Numbered from the stretch's first letter, positions 34,284 to 43,546 are shown. The stretch is DNA of 64,000 bases from Oxalobacteraceae bacterium UBA6018 (GCA_002428015.1 DIZW01000124.1:12876-76875), one strand, 5' to 3'. Notes: a model not told the origin generated them from the letters alone. Numbers and translations: made by a program.

Positions 34284-35390
34284 TTAGATCCGCATCGGCA
34301 TGACGACGTATTTGAAGTCGGCGTTGTCGGGAATCGAGATCAAGGCCGACGAGTTGGAGTCGCCCAGGGCGATGTTGACCTGGTCGCATTTCAGGTTGTT
34401 CAGCACGTCGAGCAGGTAGGTGACGTTAAAGCCGATGTCGACGCTGTCGCCGCCGTAATCGATCTCCAGTTCCTCGACCGCTTCTTCCTGGTCGGCGTTG
34501 GTCGAGCTGATCTTCATGCTGCCCGGGGTGATGATGCAGCGCACGCCCTTGAACTTGTCGCTGGTCATGATCGCGGCGCGCTGCAGCGAACGCAGCAGCT
34601 CGTCGCGGCCGATCGTGAAGTCGTTCTTGTAGCCCTTCGGGATCACGCGCGTGTAGTCGGGGAACTTGCCCTCGACCAGCTTGGACACCAGTTCGATATC
34701 GGCGAAGCTGAGCTTGACCTGGGAGGCGGCGATGTCGAGCTGCACGGTCTCGTCGCTCTCTTCGAGCAGGCGCTGCAGTTCGATGATGGTCTTGCGCGGA
34801 ATGATCACTTCCTGGCGCGTGAACTCCTGCTCGGTCTCGACCTGGCAGAAGGCCAGACGGTGGCCGTCGGTGGCCACGGCGATCACGTTGCGCCCGTCGA
34901 GCACCAGCAGCAGGCCGTTCAGGTAGTAGCGGATGTCCTGCTGGGCCATCGAGAAGTGCACCATGTTGAACAGGTGCTTGAGGGTCTTTTGCGGCAGGGT
35001 CACGGTGGCGTTGAAGCTGTCGGCCACGGACACGGTCGGAAACTCTTCGGCGGCCAGGGTTTGCAGCGCGAAGCGCGATTTGCCGGTCTGCACCGTCAGG
35101 CGCTTGTTCAGCAAGGTCATCGTCACGTCGCCCGACTCGGGCAGGGCGCGCAGGATGTCGAGCAGCTTGCGCGCGGCCACCGTGGTGCCGGCCACTTCGG
35201 CGCCCGAGCCGATGCTCGCGTGCGTGGTGATCTGGACTTCGGTGTCGGTCGACAGGAACGAGACGTTTTCGCCGTCCTTGCGGATGAGGATATTGGCCAG
35301 AATCGGCATAGTGTGCCGACGCTCGACAATACCGCTCACGATCTGCAGTGGCCGGAGAAGGGTATCTCGGGTGGTTTTGACCAATTGCAT
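34284..35390 (-). CDS. dnaN: DNA polymerase III sliding clamp (beta subunit)
   Basis: 368-residue processivity clamp that encircles DNA and tethers polymerase III. It shows the three-fold repeated clamp fold with family segments MPILANILI, ATDGHRLAF, KFPDYTRVIP and the C-terminal YVVMPMRI. The start MQLVKTTRD was chosen for its GAGGA ribosome-binding site and family N-terminus; an upstream ATG adds eight non-homologous residues. It follows dnaA by 105 bp and probably shares its transcript. Confidence 0.98.
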   Translation of the reverse strand: MQLVKTTRDTLLRPLQIVSGIVERRHTMPILANILIRKDGENVSFLSTDTEVQITTHASIGSGAEVAGTTVAARKLLDILRALPESGDVTMTLLNKRLTVQTGKSRFALQTLAAEEFPTVSVADSFNATVTLPQKTLKHLFNMVHFSMAQQDIRYYLNGLLLVLDGRNVIAVATDGHRLAFCQVETEQEFTRQEVIIPRKTIIELQRLLEESDETVQLDIAASQVKLSFADIELVSKLVEGKFPDYTRVIPKGYKNDFTIGRDELLRSLQRAAIMTSDKFKGVRCIITPGSMKISSTNADQEEAVEELEIDYGGDSVDIGFNVTYLLDVLNNLKCDQVNIALGDSNSSALISIPDNADFKYVVMPMRI

Positions 35391-35495
35391 AGTAATCCTC
35401 GGTAGAGTTGTCAAATTTACTACAAGAGCAGCTGCTAATGCGTTATTTTGCCAGAAATTGCCCCGGGCAAAAAAAGTCCGGGACCGCGCCTGCCG

Positions 35496-36914
35496 TTAGC
35501 CTTTCAAGGTCTGTTCCAGCACGTGCAATTCGTGGTTGCATTCGGCGTTCTTGGTACGGTCCAGGGCGATCTTGCGCACCGCGTGCAAGACCGTCGTGTG
35601 GTCGCGTCCGCCGAACAGTTCGCCGATCTCCGGCAAGCTTTTTTGCGTCAACTCCTTGGCCAGGTACATCGCGATCTGGCGCGGCCGGGCAATGTTGGCC
35701 GGGCGCCGCTTCGAGTACATGTCGGCTACCTTGATGCTGAAGAAATCGGCCACGGTCTTCTGGATGTTCTCCACCGAGATCTGGCGGTTCTGCACCGACA
35801 GCAGATCCTTGAGCGCTTCCTTGACCACGTCGATGGTGATGTCCTTGCCGTGGAAGCGCGAGTACGCCAGGATCTTGCGCAGCGCGCCTTCGAGCTCGCG
35901 CACGTTCGAGCGCAGGTGCTTGGCGACGAAGAAGGCCACGTCGTCGGAGAAGGTCACGCCCTCGGACTGGGCCTTCTTGAGCAGGATCGCCACCCGCATC
36001 TCCAGCTCCGGCGGTTCGATGGCCACCGTCAGGCCGGAGTCGAAGCGCGAAATCAGGCGGTCGTCCATGCCCGTGATTTCTTTCGGATAGGTGTCGCTGG
36101 TGATGATGATCTGCTTTTTCGCGGCGATCAGCGCCTCGAACGCGTAGAAGAACTCTTCCTGCGTGCGGCTCTTTCCGCCGAAGAACTGAATATCGTCGAT
36201 CAGCAGCATGTCCAGCGAATGATAGTAATGCTTGAAGTCGTCGAAGCCTTTGCGCTGGTACGCGGTCACGACGTCGCGCACGTATTGCTCGGCGTGGATG
36301 TAGCGTATCCGCGCGCCGGGCTGGTCGGCCATGACCTGGTTGCCGATCGCGTGGATCAGGTGGGTCTTGCCCAGGCCCACGCCGCCGTAGAAGAACAGCG
36401 GGTTGTACGACACGCCAGGGTTGTTGGCGACCTGGATCGCGGCGGCGCGCGCGAGCTGGTTGGCCTTACCGGTGACGAAGCTGTCGAAGGTCAGGTCGGT
36501 GTTGACCCGGCTTTGCTCGCGCCGCGGTGAGTTGCCGATGTTGAACATGTCGGGCGAGGGCGCCGCGCTGTCGGCGTTGCCATTGCCGCTTCCATTTCCG
36601 TGGCTGATGTTGCCCGGTATCGCGTCGTCGGACGGCGCGGGGTGGGGCGCCACGGCTTTCTTGGGCAAGGCGTTCTTCGGGTCGAGCACGAACTGCACCT
36701 CGATCGGCGCTTCCCAGTACTGGCAGGCCAGTGCCGTGATGCGGTTGGCAAACTGCGTCTTGACCCAGTCGAGCTTGAAGCGGTTAGGCGCTGCGATGCG
36801 CAGCTTGCCGTCCTCGTAATCGAGGGCGACCAGCGGTTTGATCCACGCGCTAAATTGTTGCGGCGTCAGCTCCAGTTCCAACTGCGCGGAACAGGTCTGC
36901 CAGAAATTTTCCAT
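35496..36914 (-). CDS. dnaA: chromosomal replication initiator DnaA
   Basis: 472-residue AAA+ initiator that binds DnaA boxes and melts oriC. The N-terminal domain (MENFWQTCSAQLELELTPQQF) is followed by a variable Asn/Gly/Ser-rich linker at about 95-130. Walker A GGVGLGKTH is at 177-185, then Walker B LLIDDIQFF. The C-terminal DNA-binding signature is FGGRDHTTVLHAVRKI. Length is normal. No strong Shine-Dalgarno is visible. It is divergent from rpmH across a 392-bp gap with one perfect DnaA box, probably for autoregulation. Confidence 0.98.
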   Translation of the reverse strand: MENFWQTCSAQLELELTPQQFSAWIKPLVALDYEDGKLRIAAPNRFKLDWVKTQFANRITALACQYWEAPIEVQFVLDPKNALPKKAVAPHPAPSDDAIPGNISHGNGSGNGNADSAAPSPDMFNIGNSPRREQSRVNTDLTFDSFVTGKANQLARAAAIQVANNPGVSYNPLFFYGGVGLGKTHLIHAIGNQVMADQPGARIRYIHAEQYVRDVVTAYQRKGFDDFKHYYHSLDMLLIDDIQFFGGKSRTQEEFFYAFEALIAAKKQIIITSDTYPKEITGMDDRLISRFDSGLTVAIEPPELEMRVAILLKKAQSEGVTFSDDVAFFVAKHLRSNVRELEGALRKILAYSRFHGKDITIDVVKEALKDLLSVQNRQISVENIQKTVADFFSIKVADMYSKRRPANIARPRQIAMYLAKELTQKSLPEIGELFGGRDHTTVLHAVRKIALDRTKNAECNHELHVLEQTLKG

Positions 36915-37033
36915 GAATCGTCTGTCTGCTGTCTGAATAAGGTATGGTGGGGCGCCCGGATACTGCTGTTCGCCCTGCGTCGCGGGCGGGATGCGCCACG
37001 CGGAACACGCTATTCTACTCCTGGCGGCTAAAG

Positions 37034-37042
37034 TTATCCACA
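37034..37042. promoter_or_regulatory. DnaA box
   Basis: TTATCCACA, the exact high-affinity DnaA recognition sequence, 120 bp upstream of the dnaA start codon. Confidence 0.8.
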
Positions 37043-37094
37043 GGCACGAGCGCTATTTTCCCGCCTTCCCGACCATCGTCGCCAAACCTCAGCC

Positions 37095-37124
37095 TTGACA
37101 AGAGACCTCGAAATGCGTTCTAAT
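37095..37124 (+). promoter_or_regulatory. sigma-70 promoter of rpmH operon
   Basis: TTGACA (perfect -35) and TCTAAT (-10) separated by 18 bp, reading toward rpmH with a leader of about 175 nt. Confidence 0.65.
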
Positions 37125-37306
37125 CCAGGGTTCCCCGCCCGTATTCCGCGCAAATCGGCCAAGTGGCTCTTTGTTGGGCAGCGGGTAAAACGAGTATTGC
37201 TGTGGCGTGACGCTGGCTTAAACCTCTGCGAAATGTCATTAGCGCCGATAACTGACGGGACGTCAGACCCGATTCTGCACATTTTTTTGCTTTAAGCGAG
37301 ACCACC

Positions 37307-37441
37307 ATGAAACGTACTTACCAACCTTCCGTCGTTCGTCGCAAGCGTACGCACGGCTTCCGTGCACGTATGGCTACCCGTGGCGGCCGCGATGTGCTCA
37401 ATGCACGCCGCGCCAAGGGTCGCAAGCGCCTGGCTGTATAA
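37307..37441 (+). CDS. rpmH: 50S ribosomal protein L34
   Basis: 44-residue basic ribosomal protein starting MKRTYQPSVVRRKRTHGF and ending RAKGRKRLAV, the universal L34 pattern at the exact family length. It heads the conserved rpmH-rnpA-yidD-yidC-mnmE order. Confidence 0.98.
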   Translation: MKRTYQPSVVRRKRTHGFRARMATRGGRDVLNARRAKGRKRLAV

Positions 37442-37480
37442 GTTGTACAGGCCTGGCACACTGCCGGAACGCGGTTGGTC

Positions 37481-37897
37481 ATGACTGGCGAAGGTTCACA
37501 CGACTTCGCGCGCGTTCGGCGTATCGTTAAAACGGATGAATTTTCATCCGTTTTTCGTTTGCGCCCCGCCCAAAAGTCGGCGCATTTTGTGCTCTACACC
37601 CGCGCCAATACCTTGCCGCATGCGCGGCTGGGGGTCGTGGTGGCGAAGCGCTTCGCGCCGCGCGCGGTCACGCGCAACACCATCAAGCGCGTCACGCGCG
37701 AGCTGTTTCGCGTGATGCAGCTGCCCGCGCTCGATTGCATCGTGCGCCTTGCGCGCCCGGTCATTGGCAAGGACGGCCCGGCCACCACCGCCGCCTTGAA
37801 AGCGACCTTGCGCGGCGAATTGACGCGCCTGTTGTCGTCGCAATTGCCGCGCACCGCCAAGGCGGCGCCACCAGCGGCGACGGAAAGCGCATCATGA
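37481..37897 (+). CDS. rnpA: ribonuclease P protein component
   Basis: 138-residue protein subunit of RNase P, which trims the 5' end of pre-tRNAs. The signature RNTIKRVTRELFR is present, together with RLGVVVAKRFAPRAV and an early Phe-rich strand. The ATG at 37481 is used; a TTG two codons earlier is an alternative. The Pro/Ala-rich C-terminal tail is common in this order. The TGA overlaps the yidD ATG by 4 bp. Confidence 0.95.
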   Translation: MTGEGSHDFARVRRIVKTDEFSSVFRLRPAQKSAHFVLYTRANTLPHARLGVVVAKRFAPRAVTRNTIKRVTRELFRVMQLPALDCIVRLARPVIGKDGPATTAALKATLRGELTRLLSSQLPRTAKAAPPAATESAS

Positions 37898-38154
37898 ACC
37901 GCCTGCTGGTATGGATCGTACGCGGCTACCAGATCTTGCTGTCGCCGATGCTGGGACAGCGCTGCCGCTTTTTTCCGACCTGCTCCAATTACGCGATTGA
38001 AGCGATACACGTGCATGGCGCCGCCCGCGGCAGCCTGCTCGCCGCGCGCCGGCTTTGCCGCTGCCACCCATTCAATGAAGGCGGCGTCGACCTGGTGCCG
38101 CCCGCGCAACCGACGAATTCCTCTACAGCCGCCTGCGGCTGCAACCACTCCTGA
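37894..38154 (+). CDS. yidD: membrane protein insertion efficiency factor
   Basis: 86-residue YidD with an amphipathic N-terminus (MNRLLVWIVRGYQILLSP). Diagnostic motifs are RCRFFPTCSNYAIEAI, GSLLAARRLCRCHPF and GGVDLVPP, including the conserved Cys residues. It helps YidC-dependent insertion. It overlaps rnpA by 4 bp and precedes yidC by 11 bp. Confidence 0.96.
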   Translation: MNRLLVWIVRGYQILLSPMLGQRCRFFPTCSNYAIEAIHVHGAARGSLLAARRLCRCHPFNEGGVDLVPPAQPTNSSTAACGCNHS

Positions 38155-38165
38155 TCAATACCTCA

Positions 38166-39827
38166 ATGGAAATCAATAAACGTACTATCCTGTGGATCGT
38201 GTTTTCCGTCTCGCTGGTGCTACTCTGGAACGAATGGATGGTATCGAACGGTAAACAGTCGATGTTTTCCGCGACCCCGCCACCGGTCACCGCGCCCGCT
38301 GCCAAGGGCCCCGTTTCCGATCTGCCGAACGCGAGCGCCCCTGCCGGCGCCGCCGCCTTGCCGGGCGCGATCCCGGCGCAGGCGCCAGCCAAGAGCGAAG
38401 TCGTCACCATCACGACCGATGTGATGAAGGTCGATATCGACACCGTCGGCGGCGTCATCAAGCACCTGGAACTGCTCAAGTATAAGCACGCGCGTGACAA
38501 CACCCGCGACCAGGTCCTGTTCGACGTCACCCCGACCACGACCTTCGTGGCCCAGAGCGGCCTGCTCGGCAACGCCCCCGGCGTCGTGCTGCCCAACCAC
38601 ACCACCGTGTTCACCGCCAAGCCGGGCCCGCGCTCGATCGACGGCGCCAACCAGGTCCAACTGGTGCTCGAGGCCGAGCAGGGTGGCGTCAAGCTGACCA
38701 AGACCTACACGTTCAAGCGCGACGATTACCTGATCGACATCCGCCATGACGTCACCAACGTGGGTCCCGCACCGGTCACGCCGTCGCTGTACCTGCAGCT
38801 TGAGCATGACGGCAACAAGCCGGAAGGCGATTCGTACTTCAACAAGAGCTACACCGGCCCGACCCTGTACACGCCGGCCGAGAAGTACCAGAAGCTGCAG
38901 TTCGAGAAGATCGAAAAGCACGGCCACGAGGAGCACCCGACCAAGGCCGATGGCGGCTGGGTCGCCATCTCGCAGCACTATTTTGTGTCGGCCTTCGTGC
39001 CGCCGCAGGGCAAGCCGCGCGAAATCTTCACCAAGAAGGTCGACACCAACCTGTACGCCATCGGCACCGTGATGCCGCTGGGCACCCTGGCGCCCGGCGC
39101 GACGGTGACCAACGACACCAAGCTGTATTCCGGCCCGCAGGATGAGAACAAGCTGGCGAAAATCGCGCCTGGCCTGGAACTGGTCAAGGATTACGGCAAG
39201 CTGACCATCATCGCCCAGCCGATCTTCTGGGTCATGGACCACCTGCACCAGATCATCGGTAACTGGGGCTGGACCATTATCGCCTTCACCATCCTGATCA
39301 AGCTGCTGTTCTTCCCGCTGTCCGCCGCCGGCTACAAGAGCATGGCGCGGGTCAAGCTGGTGACGCCGAAAATGCAGGCGATCCGCGAGCGCTACAAGAA
39401 CGATCCGGCCAAGATGAACCAGGCCACGATGGAGCTGTACAAGACCGAGAAGATCAATCCGCTGGGCGGCTGCCTGCCGATGGTGGTGCAGATGCCGGTG
39501 TTTATCGCCTTGTACTGGGTGCTGCAGGCCTCGGCCGAAATGCGCGGCGCGCCATGGGTGGGCTGGATCCACGACCTGACCGCGCCGGACCCGTACTTCA
39601 TCCTGCCGGTGCTGTACGCGATTTCCATGTTCATCACCACCAAGCTCAATCCGGCGCCGGCCGATCCGGTGCAGGCCAAGATGATGCTGTTCATGCCGCT
39701 GGCGTTTTCGGTGATGTTCGTGTTCTTCCCGTCCGGCCTGGTGCTGTACTGGGTGGTCAATAATATGTTGTCGATCGCCCAGCAGTGGGTCATCACCAAG
39801 AAATTCCAGGCCGCTCCCAAAAAATAG
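38166..39827 (+). CDS. yidC: membrane protein insertase YidC
   Basis: 553-residue inner-membrane insertase and chaperone. One N-terminal membrane segment (about 5-22) precedes a large periplasmic beta-sandwich domain (about 60-340). The conserved five-helix core follows, including GWTIIAFTILIKLLFFPLS, LGGCLPMVVQMPVFIALYWVL and SGLVLYWVVNNMLSIAQQW. The Arg of the hydrophilic groove lies in the segment KSMARVKLV region. Length is typical of gram-negative YidC1. An intrinsic terminator follows. Confidence 0.97.
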   Translation: MEINKRTILWIVFSVSLVLLWNEWMVSNGKQSMFSATPPPVTAPAAKGPVSDLPNASAPAGAAALPGAIPAQAPAKSEVVTITTDVMKVDIDTVGGVIKHLELLKYKHARDNTRDQVLFDVTPTTTFVAQSGLLGNAPGVVLPNHTTVFTAKPGPRSIDGANQVQLVLEAEQGGVKLTKTYTFKRDDYLIDIRHDVTNVGPAPVTPSLYLQLEHDGNKPEGDSYFNKSYTGPTLYTPAEKYQKLQFEKIEKHGHEEHPTKADGGWVAISQHYFVSAFVPPQGKPREIFTKKVDTNLYAIGTVMPLGTLAPGATVTNDTKLYSGPQDENKLAKIAPGLELVKDYGKLTIIAQPIFWVMDHLHQIIGNWGWTIIAFTILIKLLFFPLSAAGYKSMARVKLVTPKMQAIRERYKNDPAKMNQATMELYKTEKINPLGGCLPMVVQMPVFIALYWVLQASAEMRGAPWVGWIHDLTAPDPYFILPVLYAISMFITTKLNPAPADPVQAKMMLFMPLAFSVMFVFFPSGLVLYWVVNNMLSIAQQWVITKKFQAAPKK

Positions 39828-39849
39828 CGGCAATACGCGCCCCTCGCCA

Positions 39850-39874
39850 AACCCGTGTTCGCACGGGTTTTTTT
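39850..39874 (+). terminator. intrinsic terminator after yidC
   Basis: Stem AACCCGTG / CACGGGTT with loop TTCG and seven T. It ends the rpmH-yidC transcript 22 bp after the yidC stop and 20 bp before the mnmE start. Confidence 0.9.
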
Positions 39875-39893
39875 CTGCCCTTACAATCAGCTT

Positions 39894-41273
39894 ATGACAC
39901 TCGACTCCTCCCCAATCGCGGCGATCGCCACCGCACCCGGCCGCGGCGGCATCGGCGTGGTGCGCGCCTCCGGCAAATCGCTGGCCGAACTGAAAGCGGC
40001 GCTGTTCCCCGGCCTGACACTGGCCGCGCGCCACGCCACCTACGTGCCCTTCACCGGGGCCGACGGCGAGGTGATCGACGAGGGCATCGCGATCTGGTTC
40101 AAGGGGCCGCACTCCTACACCGGCGAAGAGGTGCTCGAGCTGCAGGGCCACGGCGGCCCGGTGGTGCTGCGCATGCTGCTCGCGCGCGTGCTCGAAGCGG
40201 GCGCCGCGATCGGCCTGCGCCTGGCCGAGCCGGGCGAATTTACCCGCCGCGCCTATCTCAACGACAAGCTCGACCTGGCCCAGGCCGAGGCCGTGGCCGA
40301 CCTGATCGACGCCTCCACCGAGGCGGCCGCCAAGTCGGCCTCGCAGTCGCTCTCGGGCGCGTTCTCCCAGACCGTCAACACCCTGGTCGAGCAGACCATT
40401 AACCTGCGCATGCTGGTGGAAGCGACCCTCGACTTCCCCGAGGAAGAAATCGACTTCCTGGAAAAGTCCAACGCGCGCGGACAGTTAAGCGTGATCATCG
40501 ACTCGCTCGACCAGGTGTTCCGCAAGGCGGCCCAGGGCGCCCTGCTGCGCGAGGGTTTGAACGTGGTGCTGGTGGGCCAGCCGAACGTGGGCAAGTCGTC
40601 CCTGCTCAACGCCTTGGCCGGCGCCGACGTGGCGATCGTGACGCCGATCGCCGGCACCACGCGCGACAAGGTCAGCGAGACCATCCAGATCGAGGGTATT
40701 CCGCTGAACATCGTCGACACGGCCGGCATCCGCGCCATCGACGAGGGCGTGGACGTGGTCGAGCGCATCGGCATCGAGCGCACCTGGGGCGAGGTCGGCA
40801 AGGCCGACGTGATCCTGCATATGCTCGACGCCGCGCACGGGCCGACCCGGGCCGACGAGGGCATCGTCGCGGCCTTTCCGCAAGGCGTGCCGGTGCTGCG
40901 CATCTGGAACAAGATCGACCTGTCCGGACACAAGCCCTCGGTCGATCCGACCGCCGAGGCGACCAACCTCTACCTGTCGGCGCACGAACACCTGGGCATC
41001 GACCTGCTGCGCGCCGAACTGCTGCGCATCGCCGGCTGGCAACAGACCGGCGAATCGCTGTTCCTCGCACGCGAGCGGCACCTGATCGCGCTGCGCTCGG
41101 CGCGCAAGCATCTGGACGTGGCGGCAGCCCATGCCGCGCAGAACGACCAGTCGCTGGACTTGTTCGCCGAGGAATTGCGGCTGGCCCAGGCTCAGCTGTC
41201 GAGCATCACCGGAGAGTTCACGCCGGATGATTTGCTGGGGGTGATTTTTAGCCGGTTTTGTATCGGAAAATAG
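39894..41273 (+). CDS. mnmE: tRNA uridine-5-carboxymethylaminomethyl modification GTPase
   Basis: 459-residue GTPase acting with MnmG to modify wobble uridines in tRNAs. The N-terminal folate-binding domain (SSPIAAIATAPGRGGIGVVR) precedes a helical domain with an inserted G domain. G1 GQPNVGKSS is at 228-236, followed by GTTRDKVSE, DTAG and NKID. The C-terminus ends FCIGK, where the Cys is required for activity. No Shine-Dalgarno is visible, and a TACAAT lies 7 bp before the ATG. The last 15 bp form the left core of the adjacent integrated element. Confidence 0.97.
   Translation: MTLDSSPIAAIATAPGRGGIGVVRASGKSLAELKAALFPGLTLAARHATYVPFTGADGEVIDEGIAIWFKGPHSYTGEEVLELQGHGGPVVLRMLLARVLEAGAAIGLRLAEPGEFTRRAYLNDKLDLAQAEAVADLIDASTEAAAKSASQSLSGAFSQTVNTLVEQTINLRMLVEATLDFPEEEIDFLEKSNARGQLSVIIDSLDQVFRKAAQGALLREGLNVVLVGQPNVGKSSLLNALAGADVAIVTPIAGTTRDKVSETIQIEGIPLNIVDTAGIRAIDEGVDVVERIGIERTWGEVGKADVILHMLDAAHGPTRADEGIVAAFPQGVPVLRIWNKIDLSGHKPSVDPTAEATNLYLSAHEHLGIDLLRAELLRIAGWQQTGESLFLARERHLIALRSARKHLDVAAAHAAQNDQSLDLFAEELRLAQAQLSSITGEFTPDDLLGVIFSRFCIGK
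41256..41269 (+). other. candidate left attachment core (attL) in mnmE
   Basis: TTTTGTATCGGAAA, encoding the last residues of MnmE (FCIGK). It matches 12 of 14 bases of TTCTGTATCGTAAA at 44966-44979. Confidence 0.6.
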
Positions 41274-41386
41274 TTGGCTATCTAGACTGTTCCAATCGCA
41301 TCCAAAGTTTGAGTTTCCTCCTATGAAGTGTGGTGCGGTAGTGTCCAGTGGACTCCAGAGTTTCCTGTAGACATCCAGGCGTTTTA

Positions 41387-41434
41387 GGTACACTATTTGG
41401 CACACGTGTCCCAACGGTTGGGTTTGCGTGTACC
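41387..41434. other. candidate left integrase arm-type repeats
   Basis: GGTACACTA at 41387 and GGCACACGT at 41399 form a degenerate pair with 12-bp periodicity. GCGTGTACC at 41426 is a perfect inverted copy of the right-end repeat GGTACACGC. All lie just upstream of the integrase gene. Confidence 0.5.
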
Positions 41435-41450
41435 GAAAAGGAATTCTCCC

Positions 41451-42671
41451 ATGCCTCGCCAAGCAACCCCACTTACAGATACCAAGGTCAAGGCGCTGAA
41501 GCCGAAACCCGAGCGCTACCGTGTGAGCGATACCGGCGGACTCATGCTGGAGGTGATGCCGAGCGGTTCTAAGGTTTGGCGATATCGATACCAGCTATTT
41601 GGTGTGCGGCACCCTGCGCTAACTATCGGCAGTTACCCTGAATTCGGGTTGGCCGACGCGCGTAAGCGCCGCGACGAGTGGTCCGCATTGGTTTCGCGTG
41701 GTGAATCGCCGAAGCGTGCGGTACAGGCCGCGAAATCGGCGATGCTGAACACGGTGAAGGCATTCGGGGCAGCATGGCTAGACGACCAGGTTGCTGGTAA
41801 GTCTCAGAGCTACGTCACCACCATGCGCCGCCTGATGACAAAAGACGTTTTTCCTGTGCTCGGCAGTTTCCCGCTCACTGATGTCAAACCGACTGACATC
41901 ATGGCTCTGTGCGACAAGATCAAGGCGCGTGGAGCGCCAAAAATGGCGCTCCTTACGCGCAACGTCCTGCGCCGGATGTACGACTTCGCGATAGCGCGCC
42001 AACTCGCCGAAAGCAATCCTGCTGCGGCCCTCGTTGCCCGGTTCATCGCTACCGAAGAGAGTCGAACCCGAGTGCTGTCTCCTGTCGAAATCGGCGTGGT
42101 CTTGAGGGCGATCTACGCGTCCGACATTCGTCGGGCATTAAAGCTGGCGCTTAATCTCCTCTTCGTCACCATGGTGCGTAAAGCCGAGCTGACTGAATCG
42201 ACGTGGGATGAGTTTGACTTGAAGGCCGGGATCTGGGACATCCCGGCAGAGCGTATGAAGAAGGACAAGCCGCACCGAGTTTATCTTTCCCGTCAAGCGA
42301 CCGAAATGCTGGAGGAGTTGAGGGCATACGCTGGCAAGTCTGCATACGTTTTCCCGAGCACGCGCGGCATGGAGGATCGCCCTATAAGCAAGAGCACTCT
42401 AAATCAAGCGGTCCGCGCGCTGTCAATCGACGTGCAGCATTTCGTCTTGCACGACTTTCGTCGAACCGCCTCTACACATCTTCACGAAATGGGGCATTCC
42501 TCGGACGCGATTGAGCGCGCGCTTGCGCACAAGATTCTTGGCATCAAAGGCGTTTACAATCGTGCCGAGTACGCGGACCAACGCCGCGTAATCCTTCAAG
42601 CCTGGGCAGACTTTGTTCAGGCTCAACTTGATGGCGCCACGATTACGCCGCTTTTTAGGAGTGCATGTTGA
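41451..42671 (+). CDS. tyrosine integrase, P4/DUF4102 type
   Basis: 406-residue site-specific recombinase that would integrate and excise the element. The N-terminal DUF4102 arm-binding domain begins LTDTKVKALKPK (about 8-90). A core-binding domain is at about 105-190. The catalytic domain shows Arg243 (TMVRKAELTES), the H334-D-F-R337 motif, His360 (LAHKILG) and nucleophile Tyr369 (GVYNRAEY). The tetrad is complete, so the enzyme may be active. The ATG has AAGGA 9 nt upstream; a longer in-frame start lacks this. It reads away from mnmE. The next ATG overlaps its 3' end. Confidence 0.93.
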   Translation: MPRQATPLTDTKVKALKPKPERYRVSDTGGLMLEVMPSGSKVWRYRYQLFGVRHPALTIGSYPEFGLADARKRRDEWSALVSRGESPKRAVQAAKSAMLNTVKAFGAAWLDDQVAGKSQSYVTTMRRLMTKDVFPVLGSFPLTDVKPTDIMALCDKIKARGAPKMALLTRNVLRRMYDFAIARQLAESNPAAALVARFIATEESRTRVLSPVEIGVVLRAIYASDIRRALKLALNLLFVTMVRKAELTESTWDEFDLKAGIWDIPAERMKKDKPHRVYLSRQATEMLEELRAYAGKSAYVFPSTRGMEDRPISKSTLNQAVRALSIDVQHFVLHDFRRTASTHLHEMGHSSDAIERALAHKILGIKGVYNRAEYADQRRVILQAWADFVQAQLDGATITPLFRSAC

Positions 42672-43396
42672 GCGAACAAGAAACGAATCCACCAAATCAG
42701 TCCAAGACCGTAGATCTTAATTTGCTGATCAATGAAGTCAGAGCCCAAACTTTGGGCGAGTTGGCTCATTTTCATTGGCAGCTAGTGCCCGACAAGGGGC
42801 AGGATGGATTCGCCGCCGAGTTTTTCCGTCCAATGAGCGCGGATGCTTCGATTAACGGTGAGCAATTCCGTGTGGAGTTTGTCAAGCATGCCCAGTCCGG
42901 GGCGCCAGTTGATCTTCGATTTGCAGCAATGACAGTGGCCTGCGCCTATTGCGTGGACGTGTCGAGATTACTTGCGCAAGGCGAACGTGAATTGGCATGG
43001 TGGAGCATGTCGGAGGCGCGATACTGGTGTGGCGTTACGCTGTCAAGCCGTGGGATTGAAGCAGCACGTGCGACCACAATTACGGCAACGATAAGCGAAA
43101 CGGGGAGAAAGTCGGCAAACGCTGGAGTTGCACGACGCTTGAGCGCCACCAAAGAAGAGGCATTCAGATTGGCGCGTGAGTTACGGCCACAAGAGAAAGG
43201 CTGGAGATCCAGGCGACAAGCGACATTGGCGATTAAGGATCGCGTCGTGGCATTCTCTGGCCAGGAAGGGCGCCAGCAGATCACCGAAACAGGCGGGGAA
43301 AAGACAATCTACGGATGGTTGGCCGAGATGCCGGACGCCGATGTCTTGTTTTCGAAATCAGACCACGCTGGTGAGGAGGCCGCGATCAAAAAATAG
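42665..43396 (+). CDS. hypothetical protein coupled to the integrase
   Basis: 243 residues with no signal peptide or membrane segment. The middle contains FAAMTVACAYCVDVSRLLAQGERELAWWSMSEARYW, a helical segment with Trp and Cys. The second half is Arg/Lys-rich (SRRQATLAIKDRVV), consistent with nucleic-acid binding. Its start overlaps the integrase stop by 7 bp, so it is translated from the same message. I do not recognise the family; similar unnamed genes often follow integrases in satellite-like elements. Confidence 0.6.
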   Translation: MLSEQETNPPNQSKTVDLNLLINEVRAQTLGELAHFHWQLVPDKGQDGFAAEFFRPMSADASINGEQFRVEFVKHAQSGAPVDLRFAAMTVACAYCVDVSRLLAQGERELAWWSMSEARYWCGVTLSSRGIEAARATTITATISETGRKSANAGVARRLSATKEEAFRLARELRPQEKGWRSRRQATLAIKDRVVAFSGQEGRQQITETGGEKTIYGWLAEMPDADVLFSKSDHAGEEAAIKK

Positions 43397-43546
43397 GGAT
43401 TCCGTCTTTAAAGCGGCAATACTTGCATAAAAAACTATCCGTGGGCTAGTAGAGGTTATACGCCAGCTAGTCCGCGCGGTAGATGGTTCAGTTCGCACTC
43501 CTTACGATTGGTTCTGTTGTCCAATCACATATTAGGAGTTCCAAAA

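Larger units (their letters stand above)
36915..37306. other. dnaA-rpmH divergent region (origin-proximal)
   Basis: 392 bp with a perfect DnaA box, an AT-rich stretch before rpmH and a good sigma-70 promoter toward rpmH. This is the usual location of the origin or its flank in proteobacteria. I find only one consensus DnaA box and no box cluster, so oriC itself is not claimed here. A 66-codon open frame at 37095-37295 overlaps the promoter and is not a gene. Confidence 0.55.

Noticed and set aside
35455..35485. CCCGG/CCGGG hairpin after dnaA as a terminator
   Set aside because: The T run lies in the loop rather than after the stem, and dnaN is expected to be cotranscribed.
37095..37295. 66-codon open frame before rpmH
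   Set aside because: It starts within the rpmH promoter elements and has no ribosome-binding site or similarity.
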